A stretch of 64,000 nucleotides of DNA from Fodinibacter sp963707895 (GTDB taxonomy: Bacteria; Actinomycetota; Actinomycetes; Actinomycetales; Dermatophilaceae): the NCBI GenBank assembly GCA_963707895.1, contig CAVPRS010000003.1, forward strand, positions 310,001 to 374,000, in the 5' to 3' direction. How positions within the stretch are numbered: the first letter of the stretch is position 1; every line of letters begins with the position of its first letter. The notes under the pieces are model-generated. The model was not told where the DNA came from and did not search any database. It was given only the letters and a program-made list of their open reading frames with translations. This document shows, piece after piece, positions 8,391 through 17,317 of the stretch. Both the position numbers and the translations under genes were made by a program.

Positions 8391-8500
8391 TGAACTTCCC
8401 CGACATCACTGTGACGACGCGGAAGTTCAGCACGGACGCAGAAGCTTCCCCGCCATCACAGAAGGTCGGCGCCGTCACTGTGACGACCCGGAAGTTCCGA
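8391..8500. repeat. Tandem/inverted intergenic repeat (TCACTGTGACGAC element)
   Basis: A 23-bp segment containing TCACTGTGACGAC and GGAAGTTC occurs at 8406-8428 and again at 8475-8497 (22 of 23 identical, 69 bp apart). The first copy is flanked by TGAACTTCC at 8391-8399, which pairs with GGAAGTTCA at 8421-8429 in a 9-bp stem. It lies between the divergent start of the membrane protein and the 3' end of the SDR gene. Function unknown; a second family of small palindromic repeats. Confidence 0.7.
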
Positions 8501-8517
8501 CCCGACCGCGGCCGGGG

Positions 8518-9321
8518 TCAGCGGACGACGCGCTCCTCGGCGACCGAGTTCCCGCCGTCGACGACCAGCACCTGGCCGTTGACGTAGGCGGCGCCCGGGC
8601 TCGCGAGGAAGAGCACGGCCGCCGCCACCTCGTCGGCCGTGCCGGACCGCCCGACCGGGGTGTGCCGTCCCTCCAGCGCCTCGGCCGCCGTCTGGGACCC
8701 CGTCGCGACCCACCCGGGGGCCACCGCGTTGACGGTCAGCCCGTGGCCCGCCTCGTCGACCGCGAGCGCTCGGGTGAGCCCCACCATCGCCGCCTTGGCG
8801 GCGGCATACGCCACCTCACCGCGCATGGCCATCACGGCGCCCGTCACGGAGGTGACCATCACGACGCGGCCGCGCCCGCTCGCGCGCAGGTGCGGCAGCG
8901 CCGCCCGCGTCGTGAGGTAGGCGGTGTCGAGGTTGCGCGCGATGGATGCCGACCAGCGGTCCGGCGGGGTGCCCAGCAGGTCGCCCTCGAGGTAGCCGCC
9001 ACCGGCGGCGGTCGAGACCATGCCGGCGTTGTTGACGAGCACGTCGAGCCCACCACCCAGCTCGACCGCCCGCGCCACCACGGATGCGGCACCGTCGGCC
9101 GTCGTGAGGTCGGCGACGACGCCCGTGGCGCGGGCCCCGGCATCCACCAGCTCGGCCGCGCGCTCGTGCACGCGCTCGGTCGTCGCGGCGACCACGACCG
9201 AGGCCCCACAGGCCGCCAGGAGGCGGGCGCACGCCATCCCGATGCCGGTCGGCGACCCGGCTCCGGTGACCAGCGCCGTGTGACCCGACAGGTCGAGCGA
9301 CGCCGGCAGCAGCAGGGCCAC
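8518..9321 (-). CDS. SDR-family oxidoreductase
   Basis: 267 residues. Classical short-chain dehydrogenase: cofactor motif TGAGSPTGIG near the N-terminus, NNAG, catalytic Ser in VMVTSVTG, and the Tyr/Lys pair as YAAAKAAM. C-terminal VNGQVLVVDGGNS is typical of FabG-like members. The GTG at 9321 starts 2 bases after the gabT stop, so the two are cotranscribed. The pairing suggests it may act on a semialdehyde or hydroxyacid from the aminotransferase, but the substrate is unknown. Confidence 0.9.
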   Translation of the reverse strand: MALLLPASLDLSGHTALVTGAGSPTGIGMACARLLAACGASVVVAATTERVHERAAELVDAGARATGVVADLTTADGAASVVARAVELGGGLDVLVNNAGMVSTAAGGGYLEGDLLGTPPDRWSASIARNLDTAYLTTRAALPHLRASGRGRVVMVTSVTGAVMAMRGEVAYAAAKAAMVGLTRALAVDEAGHGLTVNAVAPGWVATGSQTAAEALEGRHTPVGRSGTADEVAAAVLFLASPGAAYVNGQVLVVDGGNSVAEERVVR

Positions 9322-9323
9322 CG

Positions 9324-10658
9324 TCAGCCGACGGCGGCGGTGAAGGACTCCTCGAGCACGTCCATGCCCTCGTGGAGCAGGTCGTCGGAGATCGACAGCG
9401 GCGGCAGGAAGCGGAAGACGTTGCCGTAGGTGCCGCAGGTGAGCGTGATGAGCCCCCGCTCGTGGCAGCCCTTGTTGACCGCCGCGGTCAGCGCCGCCGC
9501 CGGCTCCTTGGTGTCGGGGTCGGTGACGAGCTCCATCGCGATCATCGCGCCACGGCCGCGGACCTCGCCGACCTCGTCGTACTTCTCGCTGATCCGGCCG
9601 AGCCGGTCGGTGAGGATCTCGCCGATCTCGCGCGCGCGCCCGGCGAGGTCCTCCTCCTCCATCGTCTCGATCGCGGCGAGCGCCGCGGCGCAGGCCACCG
9701 GGTTGCCGCCGTAGGTGCCGCCGAGGCCCCCGGCGTGCACGGCATCCATCAGGTCGGCGCGCCCCGTGACGGCGGCGAGCGGCATGCCGCCCGCGATGCC
9801 CTTGGCGGCGGTGACGAGGTCGGGCACGACGCCCTCGTGGTCGCAGGCGAACCAGTCGCCGGTGCGGCAGAAGCCGCTCTGCACCTCGTCGGCGATGAGC
9901 AGGATGCCGTGCTCGCGGCACCAGTCGGCCAGCCCGGGGAGGAAGCCCTCGGGCGGCACGATGAAGCCGCCCTCGCCCTGGATCGGCTCGATGATGACGG
10001 CGGCGGTGTTGCTCTCGCCGACCTGGGCGTGGATCTGGTCGGTGACCGTGCGCAGGGCCTCCTCGGCGCAGTGCTCGGCGCCACCGGGCCAGCGGTAGGG
10101 GTAGGCCATCGGCACGCGGTAGAGCTCGCCCGCGAACGGCCCGAAGCGGTGCTTGTAGGGCATGTTCTTCGCGGTCAGGCCCATCGTGAGGTTGGTGCGG
10201 CCGTGGTAGCCGTGGTCGAAGGCGACGATGGCGGGGCGCCCGGTGGCGTGGCGGGCGATCTTCACGGCGTTCTCGACGGCCTCGGCGCCGGAGTTGAACA
10301 GGGCCGATCGCTTCTCGTGCGAACCCGGGGTCAGCTCGTTGAGCTTCTCGCAGACCTGCACGTACTTGTCGTACGGGGTGACCATGAAGCAGGTGTGGGT
10401 GAACGCGGCGATCTGTTCGGTGACGGCGTCGACGACCCGCTGGTTGCCGTTGCCGACCGTGGTCACGGCGATGCCGGAGCCGAAGTCGATGAGCTGGTTG
10501 CCGTCGACGTCGCGCACGATGCCGCCGGCCCCCTCGGTGACGTAGACCGGCAGGCCGACGCTGACGCCTCCGGCGACCGCGGCGGTCTTGCGCGCCTGGA
10601 GGGCCTGCGAGGCGGGGCCGGGGATGGACGTCGCGAGGATCCGCTTCTGCTCGATCAT
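9324..10658 (-). CDS. gabT: 4-aminobutyrate--2-oxoglutarate transaminase
   Basis: 444 residues, PLP-dependent class-III aminotransferase. ALFNSGAEAVENAVKIAR binds phosphate, DEVQSGFCRTG holds the cofactor-pyridine Asp, and TAAKGIAGGMPL carries the Schiff-base Lys. The sequence IPGPASQAL near the N-terminus is typical of actinobacterial GabT, which moves the amino group of GABA to 2-oxoglutarate giving succinate semialdehyde. ATG at 10658 (MIEQKRIL) was chosen; a longer open frame upstream carries no conserved sequence. No gabD is adjacent. Confidence 0.92.
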   Translation of the reverse strand: MIEQKRILATSIPGPASQALQARKTAAVAGGVSVGLPVYVTEGAGGIVRDVDGNQLIDFGSGIAVTTVGNGNQRVVDAVTEQIAAFTHTCFMVTPYDKYVQVCEKLNELTPGSHEKRSALFNSGAEAVENAVKIARHATGRPAIVAFDHGYHGRTNLTMGLTAKNMPYKHRFGPFAGELYRVPMAYPYRWPGGAEHCAEEALRTVTDQIHAQVGESNTAAVIIEPIQGEGGFIVPPEGFLPGLADWCREHGILLIADEVQSGFCRTGDWFACDHEGVVPDLVTAAKGIAGGMPLAAVTGRADLMDAVHAGGLGGTYGGNPVACAAALAAIETMEEEDLAGRAREIGEILTDRLGRISEKYDEVGEVRGRGAMIAMELVTDPDTKEPAAALTAAVNKGCHERGLITLTCGTYGNVFRFLPPLSISDDLLHEGMDVLEESFTAAVG

Positions 10659-10780
10659 GGGCCGATCATATCCGCACCCTAAGTGGGGCGTGACTACGGA
10701 TTCCGTCGGATCACGGTCCGCCCACCGCGGAACCTGGCGACCCGAGCACGGGCCGGCCCCGAGATCCCTCGCCCCACCGT

Positions 10781-10805
10781 GCATGGACGCCCGAATGCCG
10801 GGTAG
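10781..10805 (+). promoter_or_regulatory. SigB/SigF-type promoter for the DUF7218 gene
   Basis: GCAT at 10781-10784, a 15-base spacer, then GGGTAG at 10800-10805, fitting GNNT-N14-16-GGGTA(C/T/G). The ATG is 34 bases further on. The stretch from GTGCATGGAC to GGGTAG closely resembles the one in front of the catalase gene at 62.5 kb. Confidence 0.65.
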
Positions 10806-10839
10806 TGCACGGGCACCTCACGCACCGGAAGGAGCCGTC

Positions 10840-11112
10840 ATGCCCGCACGCAAGTCACCCGGACCCTCGGTGAAGGACCCGGGCCTGTACGAGGAGCTGC
10901 GTCACGAGGGAGCCAGCAAGGAGAAGGCCGCGCGGATCGCGAACGCCGCCGCCAACACCTCCCGGTCCGCGGTCGGACGCAAGGGTGGCCGGTCCGGCGA
11001 CTACGACGACTGGACCAAGGCCGACCTGATGAAGCGGGCCCGCGAGATCGGCATCGACGGCCGCTCGTCGATGAGCAAGTCGCAGCTCATCGACGCCCTG
11101 CGCCACCACTAG
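10840..11112 (+). CDS. DUF7218 / Rho-N-like small basic protein
   Basis: 90 residues. The first half (PGPSVKDPGLYEELRHEG, then KEKAARIANAAA) is the DUF7218 pattern, and the second half (DYDDWTKADLMKRAREIGI to LIDALRHH) looks like the SAP/Rho N-terminal helix-loop-helix fold that binds nucleic acid. Such proteins are common in actinobacteria and often stress-induced; the function is not established. ATG at 10840 follows GGAAGGAG. A SigB-type promoter lies upstream and a hairpin downstream. Confidence 0.85.
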   Translation: MPARKSPGPSVKDPGLYEELRHEGASKEKAARIANAAANTSRSAVGRKGGRSGDYDDWTKADLMKRAREIGIDGRSSMSKSQLIDALRHH

Positions 11113-11191
11113 ACTCCGTCACGGACGCCTCGACCTCGACGGCGGAAGGGGTCCGGGGCCCGGTCCACGGGCCTGCCGAAGGCAAAAGAAA

Positions 11192-11236
11192 GGTGTCCGA
11201 GAGATGCGTGCAGGGGGTTCGCATCTCTCGGACACC
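11192..11236. terminator. Strong hairpin terminator
   Basis: A perfect 16-bp stem starting GGTGTCCGAGAGATGC with a 13-base loop, 80 bases after the DUF7218 gene and 57 bases before the response-regulator start. Confidence 0.8.
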
Positions 11237-11292
11237 GGCTTCTGGGTCCTCGGCACCATGGGCGATCCGGGGAACGGTGAGTAACCTACACG

Positions 11293-12021
11293 ATGGATGC
11301 TGAGAAGCCACTGAGAAACGGTGCGAATCCATTGAGGGTGCTACTGGTCGAGGACGAACGCCCGCTGGCGGCGGCTCTCGACGACGCCCTCAAGGAGGAG
11401 GGCTGGGTCGTCGACCTGGCGTCCGACGGCCGCGAGGGGCTGCGCCTGGCACTGATCGGCAGCTACGACGTCGTCGTGCTCGACATCATGCTGCCGCTCA
11501 TGAACGGCTACGACGTGCTCAAGTACATGAGGGCCCAGAAGATGTGGTCCCCGGTGCTCATGCTCACCGCCAAGGACGGCGACTACGACCAGACCGACGC
11601 CTTCGAGCTCGGGGCCGACGACTACGTCACCAAGCCGTTCAGCACCCCGGTCCTCCTGGCCCGCCTCCAGGCGCTCGCCCGGCGCGGTGCGCCCGAGCGG
11701 CCGGTCGCCCTGAGCGTGGGCGGCCTCAGCCTCGACCCGACGACCCGCCGGGTCACCCGTGAGGGCCAGGAGATCCAGCTCACCGCACGGGAGTACGCCC
11801 TGCTGCACCACCTGATGCGCAAGGCCGGCCAGGTGCAGAGCAAGGGCGAGATCCTCGAGAACGTCTGGGACTCCGACTACCCCGGCGCCGACAACGTCGT
11901 CGAGGTCTACATCGGCTACCTGCGTCGCAAGATCGACGCGCCCTTCGACGTCAAGACCCTCGAGACGGTGCGTGGCATGGGCTACCGGCTCAACCCGATA
12001 CCCCTTGCAGAGGAAGCCTGA
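11293..12021 (+). CDS. OmpR/PhoB-family response regulator
   Basis: 242 residues. The receiver domain (about 14-128) has the acidic pair VEDE, phospho-acceptor Asp64 in VVLDIMLPLM, and the Lys in DDYVTKPF. A C-terminal winged-helix DNA-binding domain follows, ending ETVRGMGYRLNP. ATG at 11293 adds a 13-residue lead before LRVLLVEDE; a TTG at 11332 is an alternative. Its likely partner kinase is encoded head-on, with 32 bp of overlap between the two 3' ends, instead of downstream in an operon. Confidence 0.92.
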   Translation: MDAEKPLRNGANPLRVLLVEDERPLAAALDDALKEEGWVVDLASDGREGLRLALIGSYDVVVLDIMLPLMNGYDVLKYMRAQKMWSPVLMLTAKDGDYDQTDAFELGADDYVTKPFSTPVLLARLQALARRGAPERPVALSVGGLSLDPTTRRVTREGQEIQLTAREYALLHHLMRKAGQVQSKGEILENVWDSDYPGADNVVEVYIGYLRRKIDAPFDVKTLETVRGMGYRLNPIPLAEEA

Positions 12022-13357
12022 CCGAGAAGCGGCACCACCCGTCGGGGCTCTCCTCGGCGACGGTGGAGCCCCCGTGGGCCTTGACGATCTCGGCCACGAT
12101 GGCCAGCCCGAGGCCGGTGCCACCGGTGTCGCGCGTTCGTGAGTCGTCGAGGCGCACGAAGCGGCCGAAGATGCGGTCGCGGTCCTCGGGCGCGACCGGC
12201 GGCCCGTCGTTGTCGACCGTCACGAGGGCGTCGCGTCCGTCGTTGCTCAGCCGCATCCGCACCTCGGACTCCTTGTGGCGCTCGGCGTTCTCGAGCAGGT
12301 TGCGCATCACCCGGCCCAGCCGCGGGGCGTCACCCACGACCCGGGCGGGCTCGACGTGCACCGAGACCGGCATCCCGCGCGAGCGCAGCAGCGAGGCCTC
12401 CGCCATCACGACGTCGTCGAGGTCGACCTCGGTCACCACGATCGGCAGCGACCGCTCCTCGTCGGCCGAGGCGAGCACGAGCAGGTCGTCGACGAGCGCG
12501 GCGAGCCGGTCGACCTCGGCGGAAGCCCGCCCGGCCACGACCTGGCGCTCGTCCAGGGGCCGGTCCTCGGCGAGCAGGTCGACCAGGACGTTCACCGTGG
12601 CGAGCGGGCTTCGCAGCTCGTGTCCTGCATCCGCCACGAACGCCCGACGTGAGTCGTCGGCGCGTCGCAGCCGGTCGAGCACCTGGTTCAGCGTCTCGGC
12701 CAGCCTCGACAGCTCGTCGCCGCCCGGGGGGACCTCGAGGATCGGGGCCGGACGCGACGCGGCGATGCTCTCGACCTGGTCGCGCATCCGCTCGACGGGA
12801 CGGAGTGCCTGACCGATGGCGAAGGTGGTGACCGCACCGAGGAGCACCACGAGGCCGATGGCGCCGATGAGCGCGAACTCGGTCGAGCGGCCCAGGGCCG
12901 TGCTCTCGACCTGCGTGGCCACGGCCACCTGCACCGTGTACCGACGGCCGTCGAGGCCGGGCGCATCGGCGGCGGCCACCGCGAAGCCCTGGTCGGGCCC
13001 GCCCGGGAGCCCGTCGACGCTGACGACCTTCAGCTCCCCCGGGGGGACCACGATGTCGACCATCGGGGTGGTGATGTCCTTGTCGGTGGTCATCACGACC
13101 GCGCCGGTGTCGTCGACGACCTGCGAGACCCGGCTCCCGACGTCGGCCTCGTGCGTCGCCGCGAGCTGCTCGATGCTGTGCATCTGGAGGTCGGCCCGCA
13201 CCTCGGCCGCCTCGGACGCGGCGATGTCGCGTGCCGACGCCTCGAGCACCTGGCCGAGCGAGAGGTAGATGATCCCCGCGGTCCCGGCGCTCACCAGGAT
13301 GACGATCGGCATGGTCAGCGCGAGGATGCGACTGCGCAGGCCGAGCCGGGGGAACAT
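11990..13357 (-). CDS. Sensor histidine kinase
   Basis: 455 residues: membrane segment at about 10-33, extracellular sensor region to about 158, second membrane segment at about 160-183, HAMP, then HisKA with phospho-acceptor His246 (AGHELRSPLATV). The HATPase part has the N box NLLENAERH and G boxes including DTGGTGLGLAI. No known ligand-binding fold is recognisable in the sensor. The kinase converges on the OmpR-type regulator and their last codons overlap, which is unusual for a cognate pair. Downstream hairpin function would have to be inside coding sequence. Confidence 0.92.
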   Translation of the reverse strand: MFPRLGLRSRILALTMPIVILVSAGTAGIIYLSLGQVLEASARDIAASEAAEVRADLQMHSIEQLAATHEADVGSRVSQVVDDTGAVVMTTDKDITTPMVDIVVPPGELKVVSVDGLPGGPDQGFAVAAADAPGLDGRRYTVQVAVATQVESTALGRSTEFALIGAIGLVVLLGAVTTFAIGQALRPVERMRDQVESIAASRPAPILEVPPGGDELSRLAETLNQVLDRLRRADDSRRAFVADAGHELRSPLATVNVLVDLLAEDRPLDERQVVAGRASAEVDRLAALVDDLLVLASADEERSLPIVVTEVDLDDVVMAEASLLRSRGMPVSVHVEPARVVGDAPRLGRVMRNLLENAERHKESEVRMRLSNDGRDALVTVDNDGPPVAPEDRDRIFGRFVRLDDSRTRDTGGTGLGLAIVAEIVKAHGGSTVAEESPDGWCRFSVRLPLQGVSG

Positions 13358-13425
13358 GGCTGGAGTCTAGGTTCGCGGCGCCGTCCGATCCTGTGGTTGA
13401 CCTGAGCCGCCGCCCGACCCAGCGG

Positions 13426-14334
13426 TCAGAGGTCGTCGGCCGTGGCTGACCCCGCCTGGGACAGGTCCGTGTCCGCCGCGGTCGGCAGGCTGCGCTCGGG
13501 GGTGCGGTCGGGGTGCAGCTGGGCCTCGGTCCACGGGTAGCGGATCCGGGTCGCCCAGGCCTCCGGCGCCCGGTCGAGCTCGCCGGCGACCACGGTCGAG
13601 GCCACCAGGATGAACGAGATGCACAACAGCCACCCGACCAGGGCGATGGTCACCCCGAACAGCCCGTACCGCTCGCTGTAGGACGTCATCAGCCGCGGCA
13701 TGTACACCGTCGTGACGTAGCCCCACGCGGTGCACAGGCAGCCCGCGAGGATGCCGGCCGGCAACAGCCGCTGCCAGACCACCCGTCGGTTCAGCAGCAA
13801 CCACGGGATGGACGTCCACACGATGATGCTCGACACCAGCGACCCGCTCAGCCCCAGCGCCCAGTCGAACGGGATCTGGCGCAGCAGCGAGCGGATGCCC
13901 GAGAGCAGCCCCAGCTCGATGATGAGCGCACCCAGGGCGACGGCCGCGTAGAGGGACGAACGCACGCCCTGGCTGCGCGGCAGCTGCCAGGCCTCCAGGT
14001 ACATGCGCTGGATCCGCCGGGTCAGGCTGACGCCCGAGAAGACCAGCAGCAGGATGCTGATCAGGCCGATGGTCGCCTCCCCCGTCGGCGCGAACACCGT
14101 GTGCACCGACGTCGCCGCGTCGCCGGTGAGGGCGAACTTGCGCACGATCGCGTCGGCCATCGAGTCGTGGTTCTCGGTCGGGAGCAGGGCCGAGGCCAGG
14201 ATGATGAGGGGGATCAGGGCGGTGAAGGCCTGCGAGGCGATGACCATGGCCCGGTCCAGGCCCTGCATCTCGAAGAAGGAGCGCAGGCAGCGCCGCGGGA
14301 ACCACTGCTCGTCGAGCACGTCGGGAAGCCGCAT
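13426..14334 (-). CDS. YihY/BrkB-family inner membrane protein
   Basis: 302 residues with six or so hydrophobic segments. The N-terminal part (MIASQAFTALIPL-like pattern) and central GLFGVTIALVGWLL fit the YihY/virulence-factor-BrkB family, integral membrane proteins of unresolved function. ATG at 14334 was chosen because the family pattern begins there; the open frame upstream is low-complexity. The C-terminal 40 residues are hydrophilic. It shares its upstream region with the DUF6325 gene. Confidence 0.85.
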   Translation of the reverse strand: MRLPDVLDEQWFPRRCLRSFFEMQGLDRAMVIASQAFTALIPLIILASALLPTENHDSMADAIVRKFALTGDAATSVHTVFAPTGEATIGLISILLLVFSGVSLTRRIQRMYLEAWQLPRSQGVRSSLYAAVALGALIIELGLLSGIRSLLRQIPFDWALGLSGSLVSSIIVWTSIPWLLLNRRVVWQRLLPAGILAGCLCTAWGYVTTVYMPRLMTSYSERYGLFGVTIALVGWLLCISFILVASTVVAGELDRAPEAWATRIRYPWTEAQLHPDRTPERSLPTAADTDLSQAGSATADDL

Positions 14335-14601
14335 TGCCGCTCCTGTCCTCCCCGGGGTCGCCGCCGTGCCGGGCACCGCCCGTGCCCGGCACGTGGGAAT
14401 GGCTCGGCGAGCACTGGCCCGGCCGACGGACCCAGTCTGCGAGCCCGCGGTGGAGGCCGCCTCATCTCGGGCGGGTGAGCCCGACCCGTGGCTGCCCCCG
14501 CGCAGGTCACGCGGGCAGGACTCACCCCGCCGGGGTGAGGCGGGCGGGCACCCCGCAGCATGGAATTGGACCACCCGAACACCGAGAGGGGGGTCATCCG
14601 A
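14335..14601. other. Divergent intergenic region with stem-loop
   Basis: 267 bases between two divergent starts. The only clear structure is CTCACCCC-GCC-GGGGTGAG at 14522-14540, an 8-bp palindrome that could be an operator or hairpin. I see no convincing gene or core promoter. Confidence 0.4.
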
Positions 14602-15045
14602 ATGACCACCACCAACGACGCGCACGGGCCGATCGACTTCATCCTCCTCGAGTTCCCCAACGACCGCACCGACGGCGCTGCCGCCGATGCGCTCGCGGAG
14701 CTCATCGAGGCCGGCACGATCCGGCTGCTCGACCTCGTCATCGCCCGCAAGGAGGATGACGGCACGATCGAGGTCATCGACATCGACGGCCTGGGCGAGG
14801 TCTCGTCCTTCGTGCAGTTCTCGGGAGCCCGATCCGGGCTCCTCGGCGAGGACGACGTGCAGGAGGCCGGGAACGCCCTGGCTCCCGGTACCACCGCCGC
14901 GCTGATCGTCTTCGAGAACGCCTGGGCGGCACCGTTCGTCGCCGCGGCCCGCAAGAACGGCGGCGAGGTCGTCGCCTCCATGCGCATCCCTGCGTCGGAC
15001 GTCATCGACGCCCTCGACGCGCTCGAGTCAGAAGAAGCGAGGTAG
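14602..15045 (+). CDS. DUF6325 family protein
   Basis: 147 residues, acidic, no membrane segment. GPIDFILLEFPNDR at the start and ARKEDDGTIEVIDIDGL in the middle are typical of DUF6325, a soluble actinobacterial family of unknown function that often precedes a short SHOCT protein, as here. ATG at 14602 follows GAGAGGGGGG. The 3' end lies 4 bases from the next start, so the pair is an operon. Confidence 0.85.
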   Translation: MTTTNDAHGPIDFILLEFPNDRTDGAAADALAELIEAGTIRLLDLVIARKEDDGTIEVIDIDGLGEVSSFVQFSGARSGLLGEDDVQEAGNALAPGTTAALIVFENAWAAPFVAAARKNGGEVVASMRIPASDVIDALDALESEEAR

Positions 15046-15049
15046 ACCC

Positions 15050-15448
15050 ATGCCAGGACTGCTCAGAGCAGTAGGCCGGACCGCCGTCGTCGCCGGCACC
15101 GCGAGCGCCGTCAGCGGTCGCGTGCAGCGTCGTCAGGCGGACAAGTTCGCCGAGCGCGATGCGCACGCCGCCGCCCAGCGATCCGAGGCCTATGCGCAGG
15201 AGACCGGTGCACCGCCGGCCTACGCACCGCCGCCCACCCAGTACGGGGCTCCCCCGCAGCAGGTCTACGCGGCCCCGCCCCAGCAGCAGTACGCCGCTCC
15301 GCCCCAGCAGTACGCACCCGCGCCGGAGCCGGAGGGCCCCTCCCAGGCCGACGTGATCAGCCAGCTCAAGCAGCTCGGCGAGCTGCGTGATGCGGGCGTC
15401 CTGACCGAGGAAGAGTTCGCCGGCCAGAAGGCCAAGCTCCTTGGCTGA
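15050..15448 (+). CDS. SHOCT-domain protein with Pro/Gln/Tyr-rich linker
   Basis: 132 residues. A short N-terminal helix (MPGLLRAVGRTAVVAGTA), a low-complexity central part of about 55 residues built of PPQQ/YAAP units, and a C-terminal SHOCT helix pair (VISQLKQLGELRDAGVLTEE). SHOCT modules mediate oligomerisation or membrane association in small bacterial proteins. Cotranscribed with the DUF6325 gene, with which it commonly occurs. Confidence 0.85.
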   Translation: MPGLLRAVGRTAVVAGTASAVSGRVQRRQADKFAERDAHAAAQRSEAYAQETGAPPAYAPPPTQYGAPPQQVYAAPPQQQYAAPPQQYAPAPEPEGPSQADVISQLKQLGELRDAGVLTEEEFAGQKAKLLG

Positions 15449-15833
15449 TCCGGGACGACTGGCGGACGGGGGACGGGCCGCGAGCCCGCCCCCGCCGCTT
15501 CGCCCGCCGCCTCGCCGGACGCGCCCCCGAGCCCCACGCATGCCGTGGTGCCGGGGGCCGTCGGCGAGTCGGTCCCGCGGTCCCGCTGGTCCCGCCGTCA
15601 CTGACGGCACCCACGCAGTAGGGGACGACTCGGTCCCCGACGTCCCGCGTCGCGCCGGGCTGCCGCGACTGGCCCTCGTGGCGATCGTCGGCGGCTCGCT
15701 GGTGCAGGCCCTGGACCCCGCCGTACTTTCCGAGGCGCCGGAGACCGCCGTGCCGGCCTGAGCCGCACGGACCGCACACCGGTCCCCCGACGACCGACGC
15801 CGAGTGGGCCCTGACGAGAAGGTGGACACCGAC
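15449..15833. other. Gene-poor gap
   Basis: 385 bases between the SHOCT and DUF2252 genes. A plus-strand open frame of 106 codons can be read across it from a TTG at 15441, but its first half has poor third-position GC, it has no ribosome-binding site and I recognise no family. Its last 50 codons have coding-like composition, so a decayed or frameshifted small gene is possible. Confidence 0.35.
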
Positions 15834-17226
15834 ATGACCCAGCAGACGACGGCGGAACGCAAGGCCCAGGGCAAGGCGGCTCGCGAGCAGGCGCCGCTGG
15901 AGTCGCACGCCGAGATCGGGCCCGACACCGGTCGCGACCCGGTCGGCCTCATCGTCGGCCAGGCGGCGACCCGCGTGCCCGAGCTCGTGCCCATCCGGCA
16001 CGGCCGGATGCTGGTCACCCCGTTCACCTTCTACCGTGGCGCCGCGCTGCCGATGGCGGCCGACCTGTCGAGGGTCCCCTCGTCGGGCCTGCGCGTGCAG
16101 CTGTGCGGTGACGCGCACCTGTCGAACTTCGGGGTGTTCGGGGCGCCCGACCGCCGGCTCGTCTTCGACCTCAACGACTTCGACGAGACCCTGCCCGGGC
16201 CGTTCGAGTGGGACGTCAAGCGGTTCGTCGCCAGCCTGGCCGTCGCCGGCCGGGACATCGGACTGGAGGCCAAGGACCGCAAGACGTTCGCTGCTCGCCG
16301 GCGCCCGCGCCTACCGCGAGAGCATGGCCGAGTTCGCCGAGAAGAAGATGCTCGAGGTCTGGTACGCCCGCCTCGACGTCGAGGAGGGCCTCGAGCTGCT
16401 TCGCGCCAAGGTGGGTGAGGAGGCCCTGGGCCGCACCCGCAAGGCGATGGCCAAGGCGCGCACCCGCGACAGCATGCAGGTGCTCAAGAAGCTGACGAGC
16501 GTCGTCGACGGCCAGCGGCGGATCAACAGCAACCCGCCGCTCGTGGTGCCGGTCGAGGAGCTCACCGACCGGCACAGCGCGGACGAGATCATGGCCTGGA
16601 TGGGGGCGCTCCTCACGCAGTACCGCCGCACCCTCAGCGCGGACCGCCGTCACCTCATGGGTCAGTTCCGCCTGGTCGGGGTCGCGCGCAAGGTCGTCGG
16701 GGTCGGCAGCGTCGGCACTCGAGCCTGGATCCTGCTGCTCGAGGCCGACGGCGGGCAGGAGCCCCTCTTCCTCCAGGCCAAGGAGGCCCAGCGCTCGGTG
16801 CTCGCCGACTACTGCGGCGCCAGCAAGTACCGCAACGAGGGCCAGCGGGTGGTCGCCGGACAGCACCTCATGCAGGCCGCGAGCGACATCTTCCTGGGCT
16901 GGCAGCGGGTCGACTCCGGGCTGGACGGGCTCCAGCGCGACTTCTACGTGCGCCAGCTGCGCGACTGGAAGTACTCCGCGGCGATCGAGGAGATGGTGCT
17001 GCCCGGGCTGGTGGCCTACGCCGAGCTGTGCGGCTGGACGCTCGCGCGTGCCCACGCCCGCTCGGGCGACCGGTTCGCGATCTCGGGGTACCTCGGCAAG
17101 ACCGACAAGTTCGACCGCGCGATGGCGAAGTTCGCCGAGCGCTACGCCGACCGCACCGAGCAGGACCACGCCGCCCTGGCGGCGGCGGTGACCGACGGCA
17201 GGATCGAGGCGATCACCGGCCTCTGA
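15834..17226 (+). pseudogene. DUF2252 family protein, broken by a frameshift
   Basis: Reading from ATG 15834, the first 152 codons give RMLVTPFTFYRG and FDLNDFDETLPGPFEWD, hallmarks of DUF2252, a family with a kinase-like fold and unproven role. At about 16290 the frame must shift to continue as AGARAYRESMAEFAEKK through to ITGL at 17226; the joined product is about 463 residues, normal for the family. Two missing bases (or one extra) would explain it. Both halves keep full conservation and coding composition, so a sequence error is as likely as a real mutation. Confidence 0.85.
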
Positions 17227-17317
17227 GGCGCCTGGACCACGGCCGCCGCCGCTCCTCCCGGCGTCCCACGGCCGGACCACTCAGCGGCCCGGACGCGGGC
17301 TGGCCTACGCTCGGCAT

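Noticed and set aside
15441..15761. 106-codon plus-strand frame between SHOCT and DUF2252
   Set aside because: TTG start, no ribosome-binding site, poor codon pattern in the first half and no family; kept only as a gap note.
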